From: a virus
Direction: 5' to 3' (one strand)
Virus record (IMG/VR): IMGVR_UViG_3300032288_002071
Span: 1 to 55,715 of that record
Length of the DNA: 55,715 nt
Shown here: positions 1 through 5,752 of the stretch, one piece after another
Layout: every line of letters begins with the position of its first letter
How positions within the stretch are numbered: position 1 is the first letter of the stretch
The notes under the pieces: generated by a model
What the model was told of the DNA's origin: nothing
Seen by the model: the letters and a program-made list of their open reading frames with translations, nothing else
Database searches by the model: none
Translations under genes and position numbers: made by a program

Positions 1-314
1 ACAATTTATGTGAAGGTGGCAAATGTGGTTTCGGTTACTGGAATAGTAGTGGACTTTCTTCACGATTGGGTTCTCAATTGACACAAGAATCAAAAAATAA
101 AATATCAAGAGCAAAAAAAGGAACAACACTATCTGAAGAAACAAAAAGAAAAATATCTAAAAATAACGGAATGAAAAATTCCGATATTGCAAGAAAAAAA
201 GTATCGGCCTCTTTGACAGGAAAGAAAAAAACAGAAGAGCATAAGCGTAAAATAGCAGAAACAATAAAACGCAAACATGAACAAAAACGTGCGGCTATGG
301 TGTTTAACGGTTAG
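1..314 (+). CDS. Homing endonuclease C-terminal part (NUMOD3 motifs), 5' truncated by window
   Basis: The reading frame is open from base 3 and lacks its start. The first visible residues (NLCEGGKCGFGYWN) resemble the region that follows the catalytic domain in phage GIY-YIG and HNH homing endonucleases. They are followed by two or three Lys-rich NUMOD3-type helices (KNKISRAKKG, SEETKRKIS, TEEHKRKIAE), which bind DNA in those enzymes. The catalytic domain lies outside the window, so the nuclease class is unknown. The last eight codons and the stop at 312-314 lie inside the tRNA-Gly gene that begins at 291, so the protein terminus is encoded by tRNA sequence. This suggests the mobile gene settled against the tRNA cluster. 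A second NUMOD3 endonuclease is at 21047-21526. Confidence 0.75.
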   Translation, partial: NLCEGGKCGFGYWNSSGLSSRLGSQLTQESKNKISRAKKGTTLSEETKRKISKNNGMKNSDIARKKVSASLTGKKKTEEHKRKIAETIKRKHEQKRAAMVFNG

Positions 315-367
315 CATATAACCTTGCCAAGGTTGAGGTTCCGATTCGATTTCGGATGGCCGCTCCA
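291..367 (+). tRNA. tRNA-Gly (GCC)
   Basis: Seven-pair acceptor (gcggcta with tggccgc), anticodon loop ttgccaa and encoded CCA. Its first 26 bases match the second tRNA-Gly at 2738 at all but one position. It overlaps the end of the upstream endonuclease frame. Confidence 0.9.
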
Positions 368-372
368 AGGAT

Positions 373-446
373 TACGGTGTAGCGTAGTGGCAGCGCAGCG
401 ATCTCCAAAATCGTTAGTGGGGGTTCGATTCCCTCCACCGTAGCCA
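373..446 (+). tRNA. tRNA-Trp (CCA)
   Basis: Acceptor tacggtg/caccgta, anticodon loop ctccaaa between gcgat and atcgt, T-arm with ttcgatt, discriminator G and encoded CCA. Confidence 0.92.
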
Positions 447-449
447 AAT

Positions 450-544
450 GGTAGACAGCACTGGTGTGCGGCGGAGACTTATAAACTCTGGAGATCGGTC
501 AGATGGGCTGGAACGGCTAGGTTCGAATCCTAGGTCTACTACCA
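450..544 (+). tRNA. tRNA-like gene with long variable region, isotype unresolved
   Basis: The acceptor (ggtagac/gtctact), a perfect T-arm (ctagg-ttcgaat-cctag) and an encoded ACCA end are clear. The 95-base length fits a class II tRNA. The best anticodon arm (473-489) has an A-A mismatch and the loop cttataa, which would place UAU at the anticodon, unexpected for a class II body. The usual U8 is A. It may be a divergent Leu, Tyr or Ser tRNA, or a decaying gene. Confidence 0.6.
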
Positions 545-556
545 GTATTTTTTGGT

Positions 557-630
557 GTGACTATAGTGTAATGGTAGCACTAGACATTGTGACTGTCTCA
601 GTTCGGATTCAAATTCCGATAGTCACCCCA
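557..630 (+). tRNA. tRNA-His (GTG)
   Basis: Acceptor gtgacta/tagtcac, anticodon loop ttgtgac between agaca and tgtct, discriminator C as expected for His, encoded CCA. Confidence 0.92.
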
Positions 631-639
631 AAAAAGATT

Positions 640-715
640 GGTGCTTTAGCTGATGTGGTCATAGCGGCGGTCTGAAGAGCCGTTGAAGTTGGTTCGATTC
701 CAACAGGCACCACCA
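640..715 (+). tRNA. tRNA-Phe (GAA)
   Basis: Acceptor ggtgctt/aggcacc, anticodon loop ctgaaga, T-arm gttgg-ttcgatt-ccaac, encoded ACCA end. Confidence 0.92.
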
Positions 716-717
716 AT

Positions 718-791
718 CCTCTCTTAGCTCAAAGGTAGAGCACCCGCTTGATAAGCGGTAGACGTTGGATCGATACCATCAGAGAGGACCA
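718..791 (+). tRNA. tRNA-Ile (GAT)
   Basis: Acceptor cctctct/agagagg, anticodon loop ttgataa, encoded ACCA end. The outermost anticodon-stem pair is a C-U mismatch. Confidence 0.88.
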
Positions 792-800
792 AGTAATAAC

Positions 801-875
801 GGTAATGTAGCATAATGGTAGTGCACCTCCTTCATACGGAGTAAAGTGTAAGTTCGACTCTTACCATTACCACCA
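801..875 (+). tRNA. tRNA with CAT anticodon (Met, or Ile2 if lysidine-modified)
   Basis: Acceptor ggtaatg/cattacc, anticodon loop ttcatac, encoded ACCA end. The fully paired 1:72 position argues against an initiator tRNA. Elongator Met and Ile2 cannot be told apart from sequence alone. Confidence 0.88.
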
Positions 876-876
876 A

Positions 877-953
877 GCGCCGGTGACGGAACTGGTATAC
901 GTGTATGCCTTAGAAGCATAATTTTAGGAGTTCGACTCTCCTCTGGCGCACCA
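877..953 (+). tRNA. tRNA-Leu (TAG) with a short variable loop
   Basis: Acceptor gcgccgg/ctggcgc and anticodon loop cttagaa. The D-arm reads acggaactggtatacgtg, which closely follows bacterial tRNA-Leu. The T-arm begins only five bases (atttt) after the anticodon stem, so the long variable arm normal for tRNA-Leu is missing. Confidence 0.85.
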
Positions 954-1009
954 AACACTCACCCTTGTATACGGTGTATAATGAGATAAGTAGTATACAA
1001 AAGATTTTT
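954..1009 (+). promoter_or_regulatory. Possible promoter or spacer inside the tRNA cluster
   Basis: The longest gap between tRNA genes holds a perfect TATAAT at 977-982 and two copies of the palindrome GTATAC (967-972 and 993-998), but no good -35 at the right distance. It could be an internal promoter for the Val-Cys-Ser-Ser group or a processing region. Confidence 0.3.
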
Positions 1010-1083
1010 AGCCCGTTAGTTTAATGGTAGAACTCCGTCTTTACACGGCGGTTACGGCAGTTCGATTCTGTCACGGGCTACCA
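1010..1083 (+). tRNA. tRNA-Val (TAC)
   Basis: Acceptor agcccgt/acgggct, anticodon loop tttacac, discriminator A, encoded CCA. Confidence 0.92.
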
Positions 1084-1085
1084 AT

Positions 1086-1163
1086 GGTAAGATGGCTGAG
1101 TGGTCCAAAGCAACAGTCTGCAAAACTGTAAAGCCGTGAGTTCGAATCTCACTCTTACCTCCA
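1086..1163 (+). tRNA. tRNA-Cys (GCA)
   Basis: Acceptor ggtaaga/tcttacc, anticodon loop ctgcaaa between acagt and actgt, T-arm gtgag-ttcgaat-ctcac, discriminator U typical of tRNA-Cys, encoded CCA. Confidence 0.92.
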
Positions 1164-1170
1164 AGTTTAC

Positions 1171-1260
1171 GGAAGTGTGGCAGAGTCCGGTTTATTGCAA
1201 CAGTCTTGAAAACTGTCGTGTCGAAAGGCACCGTGAGTTCGAATCTCACCGCTTCCGCCA
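1171..1260 (+). tRNA. tRNA-Ser (TGA)
   Basis: Acceptor ggaagtg/cgcttcc, anticodon loop cttgaaa, long variable arm (cgtgtcgaaaggcac), discriminator G, encoded CCA. A normal class II tRNA. Confidence 0.93.
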
Positions 1261-1267
1261 TTTTTAT

Positions 1268-1359
1268 GGAGTGTTGGCCGAGTTGGTCGAAGGCACTTTC
1301 CTGCTAAGAAAGCATACCTCAAAAGGGTATCATTGGTTCGAATCCAATACACTCCGCCA
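1268..1359 (+). tRNA. tRNA-Ser (GCT)
   Basis: Acceptor ggagtgt/acactcc, anticodon loop ctgctaa, long variable arm (tacctcaaaagggta), discriminator G, encoded CCA. Last gene of the main tRNA cluster. Confidence 0.93.
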
Positions 1360-1377
1360 TTAACAAGTTGATAACAC

Positions 1378-1406
1378 TTGACAATCTTTTTCATCTGTGC
1401 GATAAT
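1378..1406 (+). promoter_or_regulatory. Sigma70-type promoter, TTGACA-17-GATAAT
   Basis: A perfect -35 box at 1378-1383 and GATAAT at 1401-1406 are separated by 17 bases. The box lies a few bases upstream of the ATG at 1414, so the leader is very short or a later start is used. It is one of several near-consensus promoters before small genes in the window. Confidence 0.75.
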
Positions 1407-1413
1407 GTAACTT

Positions 1414-1602
1414 ATGACTAAATTATACATTGACCCGCCAAGTGGTTGGAAATACGGTTTTCCAAAAGTTTTCAATACTGAAACTGATGGTGATGTTATC
1501 AAATGGCTAATTGCTGAAGGCTATCCGCAAAAAGAAATTGATGCCTGCGGCGATTATTTCTTTACCCGTCAATGGGAGGTTGACGATGAAAACGAAAAAT
1601 GA
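1414..1602 (+). CDS. Small conserved phage protein of unknown function
   Basis: A 62-residue acidic protein beginning MTKLYIDPPSGWKYGFPKVF. I recognise no domain with a known function; short proteins with this kind of Pro/Gly/aromatic N-terminus recur in marine T4-type phages. A strong host-type promoter lies immediately upstream, and the next gene starts inside its end (1586), so the two are translationally linked. No signal peptide or membrane segment is visible. It is probably expressed early because of the promoter; its function is unknown. Confidence 0.7.
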   Translation: MTKLYIDPPSGWKYGFPKVFNTETDGDVIKWLIAEGYPQKEIDACGDYFFTRQWEVDDENEK

Positions 1603-1747
1603 TAAACTAAACAAACCACGAAATTTTGTGGCTAAAGACTTGTTTACACCCAAGTACCGCATGAAAGTGGAACACTCGGCTGTGAATGTTTATAAACGTG
1701 CAGCAGAGAAACAAAACTTTCGAAAGCAATCTAATGTCTATTTCTGA
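1586..1747 (+). CDS. Small basic phage protein of unknown function (RNFVAKDL type)
   Basis: A 53-residue basic protein. I chose the ATG at 1586 because GGGAGG lies at 1575-1580; the frame could extend further upstream without a good ribosome site. The N-terminal segment KPRNFVAKDLFTPKYRMKVE resembles short Lys/Arg-rich phage proteins beginning RNxVAKxL. Its charge suggests nucleic-acid or ribosome contact, but nothing in the sequence shows this. It overlaps the genes on both sides by 14-17 bases, consistent with one small operon from the 1378 promoter. Confidence 0.65.
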   Translation: MKTKNDKLNKPRNFVAKDLFTPKYRMKVEHSAVNVYKRAAEKQNFRKQSNVYF

Positions 1748-2156
1748 CAGACTTAAAACCCATCTAGCTGAAAATGATATGGAAAACTATGATGGGTTTT
1801 ATTTTATTCCATCGTTTGACGATGATGATGAAGAAACTTATAAATTAGCTTTCTTCAATCTTAAAGAAGAAGCAGCAAACGGTACACCAGTAGATTCATC
1901 TGAGATGGGAAACATGTATCATATGTGTTTTTTTAAAACTGCTGACAATGGTGCACCAATATTTGATGACGCCTTTGAAGCAATCCTTGCTGATCCTATT
2001 GTGTATATAAACAATCTTACAGGTTCAGGTTTAGGTGGGTGTATACTAAAGAAAACAGATAAGTCAGAAAAATGGTGGGTAGAATACCTTGATTATATTA
2101 CTGGCGGTGAATTTAAACAAAAAGTGAAAGAAGCATTTGGTTCTATTGGAGAATAA
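1734..2156 (+). CDS. Acidic hypothetical protein
   Basis: A 140-residue acidic protein, starting at the ATG at 1734 (MSISDRLKTHL); the frame is open further upstream but that part is a shadow of the preceding gene. It has Asp/Glu-rich runs (FDDDDEETYK) and a C-terminal aromatic segment (KWWVEYLDYITGG). There is no recognisable domain, signal or membrane segment. The next gene starts two bases after the stop. Function unknown. Confidence 0.65.
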   Translation: MSISDRLKTHLAENDMENYDGFYFIPSFDDDDEETYKLAFFNLKEEAANGTPVDSSEMGNMYHMCFFKTADNGAPIFDDAFEAILADPIVYINNLTGSGLGGCILKKTDKSEKWWVEYLDYITGGEFKQKVKEAFGSIGE

Positions 2157-2158
2157 TT

Positions 2159-2440
2159 ATGACACAAGCATTTGTTGGTGATTCTGAAAATGCAAAAGAA
2201 GCACGTGAATGGTTAGTTGGTGTTTTACAAGAATACCCTATGGAAGTTACTTTTACAAAAAAAGACGGTACTGAGCGTGTAATGCTCTGCACTTTACAAG
2301 AAGAATATCTACCAGAAACAGTTGGTGATGTCCGCAAAAAAAGTGAAGATTCTTTAGCAGTATATGATTTAGAAAATGAAGGTTGGCGTTCATTCCGCTG
2401 GGATTCTATTAAGGCAGTGAAATTTACACTTGGAGATTAA
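2159..2440 (+). CDS. SH3-like beta-barrel (DUF2693-type) phage protein
   Basis: A 93-residue protein. Its middle and C-terminal parts (KKDGTERVMLCTL, then LAVYDLENEGWRSFRWDSI) match the pattern of small SH3-like beta-barrel proteins common in T4-superfamily phages. There, a V-D-x-E-x-x-x-W-R-S-F-R segment follows a strand with R-x-M-x-C-T-L. The family has no established activity. It sits in a tight run of small genes: the upstream stop is two bases away and the following ATG is at 2442. The fold assignment is from pattern recognition only. Confidence 0.7.
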   Translation: MTQAFVGDSENAKEAREWLVGVLQEYPMEVTFTKKDGTERVMLCTLQEEYLPETVGDVRKKSEDSLAVYDLENEGWRSFRWDSIKAVKFTLGD

Positions 2441-2441
2441 T

Positions 2442-2732
2442 ATGCCTAAGTTTATTGTTGAGCAAATCAGTATACATCGTAATGTGTATGTCGTAGAAGC
2501 AGATACAGAAGCAGAAGCACGAAAAGTTGCGTCTGTTGCTGATGACAACTGGCAAGAATGGCTCGGTCATCTTGATGTTGATGTCAATGAATACAGTGAT
2601 GAACGAATCGCATACTTCAAAGACAAAGACTATTTCTGGGCTGGTGTATCATATAAAGATGATGATGGCTATCTAGCATATATACATCCATCTGGTGAAA
2701 AAGTTGAAGCAAAACAAATCCTAGTCAAATAA
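2442..2732 (+). CDS. Hypothetical protein, DpnD/PcfM-like N-terminal pattern
   Basis: A 96-residue acidic protein; the ATG at 2442 is preceded by TTGGAGAT. The N-terminus (MPKFIVEQISIHRNVYVVEADTEAEA) has the alternating beta-strand then helix pattern of small DpnD/PcfM-type proteins, in which a strand pair is followed by an E-A-E-A-R-K helix. The rest is Asp/Tyr-rich. No catalytic motif is seen. It is the last gene of the 1414-2732 run and is followed five bases later by a tRNA-Gly gene. Confidence 0.6.
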   Translation: MPKFIVEQISIHRNVYVVEADTEAEARKVASVADDNWQEWLGHLDVDVNEYSDERIAYFKDKDYFWAGVSYKDDDGYLAYIHPSGEKVEAKQILVK

Positions 2733-2737
2733 TCAAT

Positions 2738-2815
2738 GCGGGTATGGTGTTTAACGGTTAGCACGTGAGCCTTCCAAGCTTGAAGTGATGAGTTCGAATC
2801 TCACTACCCGCTCCA
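2738..2815 (+). tRNA. tRNA-Gly (TCC)
   Basis: Acceptor gcgggta/tacccgc, anticodon loop cttccaa, T-arm tgag-ttcgaat-ctca, discriminator U, encoded CCA. It stands alone 1.4 kb from the main cluster. Its 5' 26 bases match tRNA-Gly(GCC) at 291 except for one base, so the two look like duplicates with diverged anticodon and T-arms. Confidence 0.92.
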
Positions 2816-2826
2816 AATATTAAATT

Positions 2827-2988
2827 ATGAAAACTTGGTCCTTAGAAGTACAAAAACTCGAAGATGGTGATCAATACATTGAGTTTCCCAAAGAACTCAT
2901 GGATGAGGTTGGTTGGCAAGATGGTGACGTTCTTGAATGGACACCAAATGAAGATGGAAGTTGGACATTAACTAAAAAGGAGAAATAA
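2827..2988 (+). CDS. AbrB/MazE-like swapped-hairpin DNA-binding protein
   Basis: A 53-residue protein whose pattern IEFPKELMDEVGWQDGDVLEWTPNEDGSWTLTK matches the AbrB/SpoVT/MazE swapped-hairpin fold: a strand, the P-x-E-L-x-x-x-x-G-W-x-x-G-D-x-L-E-W motif, then a closing strand. Single-domain members occur widely in T4-type phages and are annotated as transcription regulators or antitoxin-like proteins. Its stop overlaps the ATG of the rubrerythrin gene (TAATG at 2986-2990), so the two are co-translated. DNA binding is inferred from family; no operator can be assigned. Confidence 0.75.
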   Translation: MKTWSLEVQKLEDGDQYIEFPKELMDEVGWQDGDVLEWTPNEDGSWTLTKKEK

Positions 2989-3425
2989 TGAGTTCGTTAA
3001 AAGGCACAAAAACTGCCGAGTGTTTGAAAGAAGCATTTGCAGGTGAATCAATGGCAAACCGCCGTTATCTATATTTCGCAAATCAGTGTGATATCTCTGG
3101 TGAGAACGATTTAGCTGCACTGTTCCGCTCAACTGCTGAAGGTGAGACAGGTCACGCACACGGTCACATGGAATATCTAATTGAAGGTGGTGCAGGAGAA
3201 CCTGGTACAGGTATGCCAGCAAAAACTGGTAAAGAAATGCTAGAGGCAGCAATCAGTGGTGAAACACACGAATACTCTGATATGTACCCAGGCATGGCAA
3301 AAATAGCACGTGAAGAAGGTTTTGATGAAGTTGCTGATTGGTTTGAAACACTAGCAAAAGCAGAACGTTCACATGCTAATCGTTATCAGAAAGCATTAGA
3401 CAAACATCTTGCTGATAATGCTTAA
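2988..3425 (+). CDS. Rubrerythrin-type diiron protein
   Basis: A 145-residue four-helix ferritin-like protein. The diiron ligands expected for rubrerythrin are in place: E20, E53 and H56 in GETGH, E92 and E95 in ETHEY, E126 and H129 in AERSH. It has only the diiron domain; the C-terminal rubredoxin domain with its two CxxC pairs is absent, as in short erythrin-type proteins of aerobes. Rubrerythrins reduce hydrogen peroxide, and a cytosolic protective role against oxidative stress during infection is a reasonable inference. It is co-translated with the AbrB-like gene and lies 84 bases upstream of pqqA. It is uncommon phage cargo, so it is a candidate auxiliary metabolic gene. Confidence 0.88.
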   Translation: MSSLKGTKTAECLKEAFAGESMANRRYLYFANQCDISGENDLAALFRSTAEGETGHAHGHMEYLIEGGAGEPGTGMPAKTGKEMLEAAISGETHEYSDMYPGMAKIAREEGFDEVADWFETLAKAERSHANRYQKALDKHLADNA

Positions 3426-3440
3426 TGTAGTTTAATGATT

Positions 3441-3485
3441 TTGCTTATGAAACTTGAGTGCTACAATCTCTACATAGAATTGTAG
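3441..3485 (+). promoter_or_regulatory. Leader of the pqqA gene: weak promoter and perfect inverted repeat
   Basis: TTGCTT (3441-3446) and TACAAT (3462-3467) form a weak promoter with a short 15-base spacer. CTACAAT at 3461-3467 and ATTGTAG at 3479-3485 form a perfect 7-base inverted repeat with an 11-base loop. It could be an operator over the -10 box or a hairpin in the leader. A good ribosome site (AGGAGAT, about 3499-3505) follows before the ATG. Confidence 0.45.
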
Positions 3486-3509
3486 TATTCAACATCCTAG
3501 GAGATAACT

Positions 3510-3584
3510 ATGAAATGGGAAACACCTTCAGCACAAGATATGCGTTTTGGTTTTGAAATCACAATGTACATCGCAAATCGTTAA
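3510..3584 (+). CDS. pqqA: PqqA: precursor peptide for pyrroloquinoline quinone
   Basis: A 24-residue peptide that is almost a consensus PqqA. It begins MKWETP and ends GFEITMYIANR, with Glu16 and Tyr20 in the E-x-x-x-Y spacing. In the known pathway PqqE (with PqqD) links the Glu and Tyr side chains of this peptide, and later enzymes process the joined pair to PQQ. Usual length is 22-29 residues, so the gene is full length. It has a strong ribosome site (AGGAGAT), its own short leader with an inverted repeat, and a terminator right after the stop, so it looks like a functional single-gene unit. No pqqB, C, D or E is present in the window, so host enzymes would have to process it. The peptide is short enough to be missed by automatic gene calling. 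I infer that it raises or maintains PQQ supply for host dehydrogenases during infection. Confidence 0.88.
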   Translation: MKWETPSAQDMRFGFEITMYIANR

Positions 3585-3587
3585 AAC

Positions 3588-3614
3588 AAAGCGGCTACCA
3601 AGCCGCTTTTCTTT
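3588..3614. terminator. Bidirectional terminator after pqqA
   Basis: Stem aaagcggct/agccgcttt with loop acca (3588-3609), followed by T-rich sequence on the plus strand and preceded by an A-rich stretch that serves the minus strand. It separates pqqA from the convergent minus-strand gene, whose stop (3595-3597) lies in the stem. Confidence 0.85.
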
Positions 3615-3783
3615 TATCACGCACCGCTTTAACTCTAAACTCAGAATCATTTTTGGTATTTTTCAATGCTGCGTTTGTCTGCATGGCTAACTTGCAATCT
3701 TTGGTAACAAGAATCAACAAATTACCAACATTGGTGTAAACATAGTAGACATCTTCACCATTATCGTTTTCAACGTACATCAT
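3595..3783 (-). CDS. Hypothetical small protein
   Basis: A 62-residue protein on the minus strand. I prefer the ATG at 3783 (MMYVENDNGEDVYYVY) because AGGA lies about nine bases upstream; a longer frame starts at 3810. The sequence is a few beta-strand-like stretches followed by a basic tail (VKAVRDKRKAAW). The start lies inside the end of the upstream membrane-protein gene, giving a 14-base overlap and probable coupling. No domain recognised. Confidence 0.6.
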   Translation of the reverse strand: MMYVENDNGEDVYYVYTNVGNLLILVTKDCKLAMQTNAALKNTKNDSEFRVKAVRDKRKAAW

Positions 3784-4564
3784 TTTTGTATCCTGGTACT
3801 TCACAATCAATCCATATTAGATTATTGTAATGTTCATATGGCCACATACCTTTTGGTACTAAACAACGACCCAATTCAGGTTTCACATCAATACGAACTT
3901 GAACAACTGCCCAGATCAACCAAATAACATATATCGTAAAGATAGTAGTGATGCTGTATTTCCAAGCATTACATTTAATATGATTGATTCTTTTTAATCT
4001 TTTTGCTTTTGCTATTCTTTCTCTTTCGATCTGAACTTCTAATGCGTGAGCTTGTTCCTTTTTCATTTTTTCCATCATCTTCTCTACACGTGTGTAGAGA
4101 TCGCCTAATTCGGAAGGGCAGTTATAAACCATAAGTTCACGAAGTTCAGCTTGCATTGCTGTTAAACGACTTTGCATCAGAACACGTTGAAGAGCACGTT
4201 TACCTAGACTAGATTCACCATGATAAACTTCAGTTTGTGAACGGCGTTCTTCTTCCTCAAAGATAGCAGTACATTTGGCAAAGTTTTCGAAGTAGACGCC
4301 CAGTGATTCGCCTATCTGTGTGTAGATATCGTCGGGTTGCTGATTCTTGAGTTCAATGATGCGGTTTTTTTCCGCAATGTATTGATTCTTTTCAGCGGTG
4401 GTAGGTGTTTTACCTTTGAATTTTTCGTGAAACTGGTCATCAAGGTCTTTAAGTACACCTTGAACGTCGCCAGCAACACTAGAAATTTCTTTGTAGAGTT
4501 CGCAGCCTTTTTTGACTGCTTGAACGGCACCATTTGCCAGGGCAAACAGGGTTAGCGGATCCAT
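3770..4564 (-). CDS. Coiled-coil protein with one membrane segment, unknown function
   Basis: A 264-residue protein. The N-terminal 30 residues (LTLFALANGAVQAVKKGCELYKEISSVAGDV) look like an amphipathic helix. The middle has long charged helices likely to form coiled coils (around 50-190, for example VEKMMEKMKKEQAHALEVQIERERIAKAKR). One clear membrane helix follows near 200-222 (TTIFTIYVIWLIWAVVQV), and the last 40 residues contain two Cys. AAAGGA precedes the ATG at 4564. With its small downstream partner it forms a two-gene minus-strand unit between plus-strand operons. Its role is unknown; a membrane-attached phage factor is the most that can be said. Confidence 0.7.
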   Translation of the reverse strand: MDPLTLFALANGAVQAVKKGCELYKEISSVAGDVQGVLKDLDDQFHEKFKGKTPTTAEKNQYIAEKNRIIELKNQQPDDIYTQIGESLGVYFENFAKCTAIFEEEERRSQTEVYHGESSLGKRALQRVLMQSRLTAMQAELRELMVYNCPSELGDLYTRVEKMMEKMKKEQAHALEVQIERERIAKAKRLKRINHIKCNAWKYSITTIFTIYVIWLIWAVVQVRIDVKPELGRCLVPKGMWPYEHYNNLIWIDCEVPGYKNDVR

Positions 4565-4621
4565 TGTCCTTTATGTAATATTTCCTATGTGAAATCATGG
4601 AACGATTCAAAAAAGACAATC

Positions 4622-4651
4622 TTGACAATCACGGTCTATTTATGCTATAAT
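4622..4651 (+). promoter_or_regulatory. Consensus sigma70-type promoter, TTGACA-18-TATAAT
   Basis: Both hexamers are perfect: -35 at 4622-4627 and -10 at 4646-4651. It precedes the 4685-7018 gene run that includes RNase H, consistent with early expression of replication functions. Confidence 0.85.
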
Positions 4652-4662
4652 GTAAGTTGGTG

Positions 4663-4670
4663 AATAAATA
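4663..4670 (+). promoter_or_regulatory. Putative T4-type late promoter AATAAATA
   Basis: Differs from the T4 late -10 element TATAAATA only at the first base. It lies 15 bases before the ATG at 4685 and 11 bases after the sigma70-type -10, so the same gene could be transcribed early and late. Confidence 0.5.
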
Positions 4671-4684
4671 CACTAGAGGTTATT

Positions 4685-5752
4685 ATGAGTAAAGCAATTG
4701 ACATTAAAGCAATCTTATCAAATAACAAAGAACCCAAGTTTACGGGTGAATTGTCACAAACACAACTGACCCAGGCGCTGAACTGGTACGCTCAGAATAA
4801 AGATAACAAAGACGCAACAAAGTACGCTTCTGACTTTCTAAAAAAGAAACACAAAATAGCGGGCTCTGAGGGGCTAAAAACTGTCCCTAGTACATTTGGA
4901 TTCCTATGTCGCATTGTGAGCAATGGGGGCGTTCTGAGCGGTTCTAATAGTACGTTTTTCAATGAAACCATCGACAAACTCAAACAAGCAACACCAGTTG
5001 TCAAGCAGACAACCACAAATGTCTTATCAATTCAAGATCATATTAAAAGAAAAGCAAGTGATTGTATTGGAGAACTGGAAGGTCAAATTGACGAATTGAT
5101 AACGTCAGAATTCAAAGCAAATGTTTCACCTTTTGCAACAATGACAGGTATGGAAATAAAAGGTGCTCATACCAAATTTGTAATTGACTATTTTAAAACA
5201 CGCCGTCAGGAGTATGATGAAGTTTTGACAACAGATGATGATGATGTCAAAGAAGCATATTCCAACTTTACAAAAACGCAACTGAAAAAACTGGTAGCAT
5301 ATTGCGACCAAGTGATTCTTGACGGCATGAAGCTTGCAGGTGAGTCAATCAAAACACGTAAGCCACGCAAACGCAAAGCAAAGTCGCCAGATCAAGTTGT
5401 GGGCAAACTAAACTACGCAAAAGATTTTGCTGAACTAAAACTTGTATCGATTGATCCTAAAACGATCATCGGTGCTTCATCACTGTGGGTATATAATACC
5501 AAAACACGTAAGCTGGGTGTGTATCAAGCACTTGACGCTGCTGGATTGAACATCAAAGGTTCGACGATACAGAATTTTGCTGAGAGTAAATCAATCAGCA
5601 AAACACTGCGTAAACCAGCGGTGACTATACCTGAAGTTTTAAAAGGCGGCAAAGTTGCTCTGCGTAACGTACTAACAAACATACGTGCCGCTGAAAAAGT
5701 GTTGACAGGTCGTATCAACAATGATACAATTCTTTTGAGAACAGTAAAATGA
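4685..5752 (+). CDS. Conserved phage protein of unknown function, upstream of rnh
   Basis: A 355-residue protein without a domain I recognise. It contains a helical N-terminal half (residues 1-180), a strongly basic patch near 225-240 (KTRKPRKRKAKSP) that could contact nucleic acid, and a more compact C-terminal region. Proteins of this size and charge pattern sit near replication genes in marine T4-type phages. Both a consensus early promoter and a late-type element precede it. Its stop overlaps the start of rnh (ATGA at 5749-5752), so it is translationally coupled to a replication exonuclease. A nucleic-acid-related role is inference from the basic patch and neighbours only. Confidence 0.65.
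   Translation: MSKAIDIKAILSNNKEPKFTGELSQTQLTQALNWYAQNKDNKDATKYASDFLKKKHKIAGSEGLKTVPSTFGFLCRIVSNGGVLSGSNSTFFNETIDKLKQATPVVKQTTTNVLSIQDHIKRKASDCIGELEGQIDELITSEFKANVSPFATMTGMEIKGAHTKFVIDYFKTRRQEYDEVLTTDDDDVKEAYSNFTKTQLKKLVAYCDQVILDGMKLAGESIKTRKPRKRKAKSPDQVVGKLNYAKDFAELKLVSIDPKTIIGASSLWVYNTKTRKLGVYQALDAAGLNIKGSTIQNFAESKSISKTLRKPAVTIPEVLKGGKVALRNVLTNIRAAEKVLTGRINNDTILLRTVK

Noticed and set aside
448-675. Open reading frame across the tRNA cluster, and similar frames at 1052-1502
   Set aside because: They lie over clear tRNA genes on one or both strands and encode no protein-like sequence.
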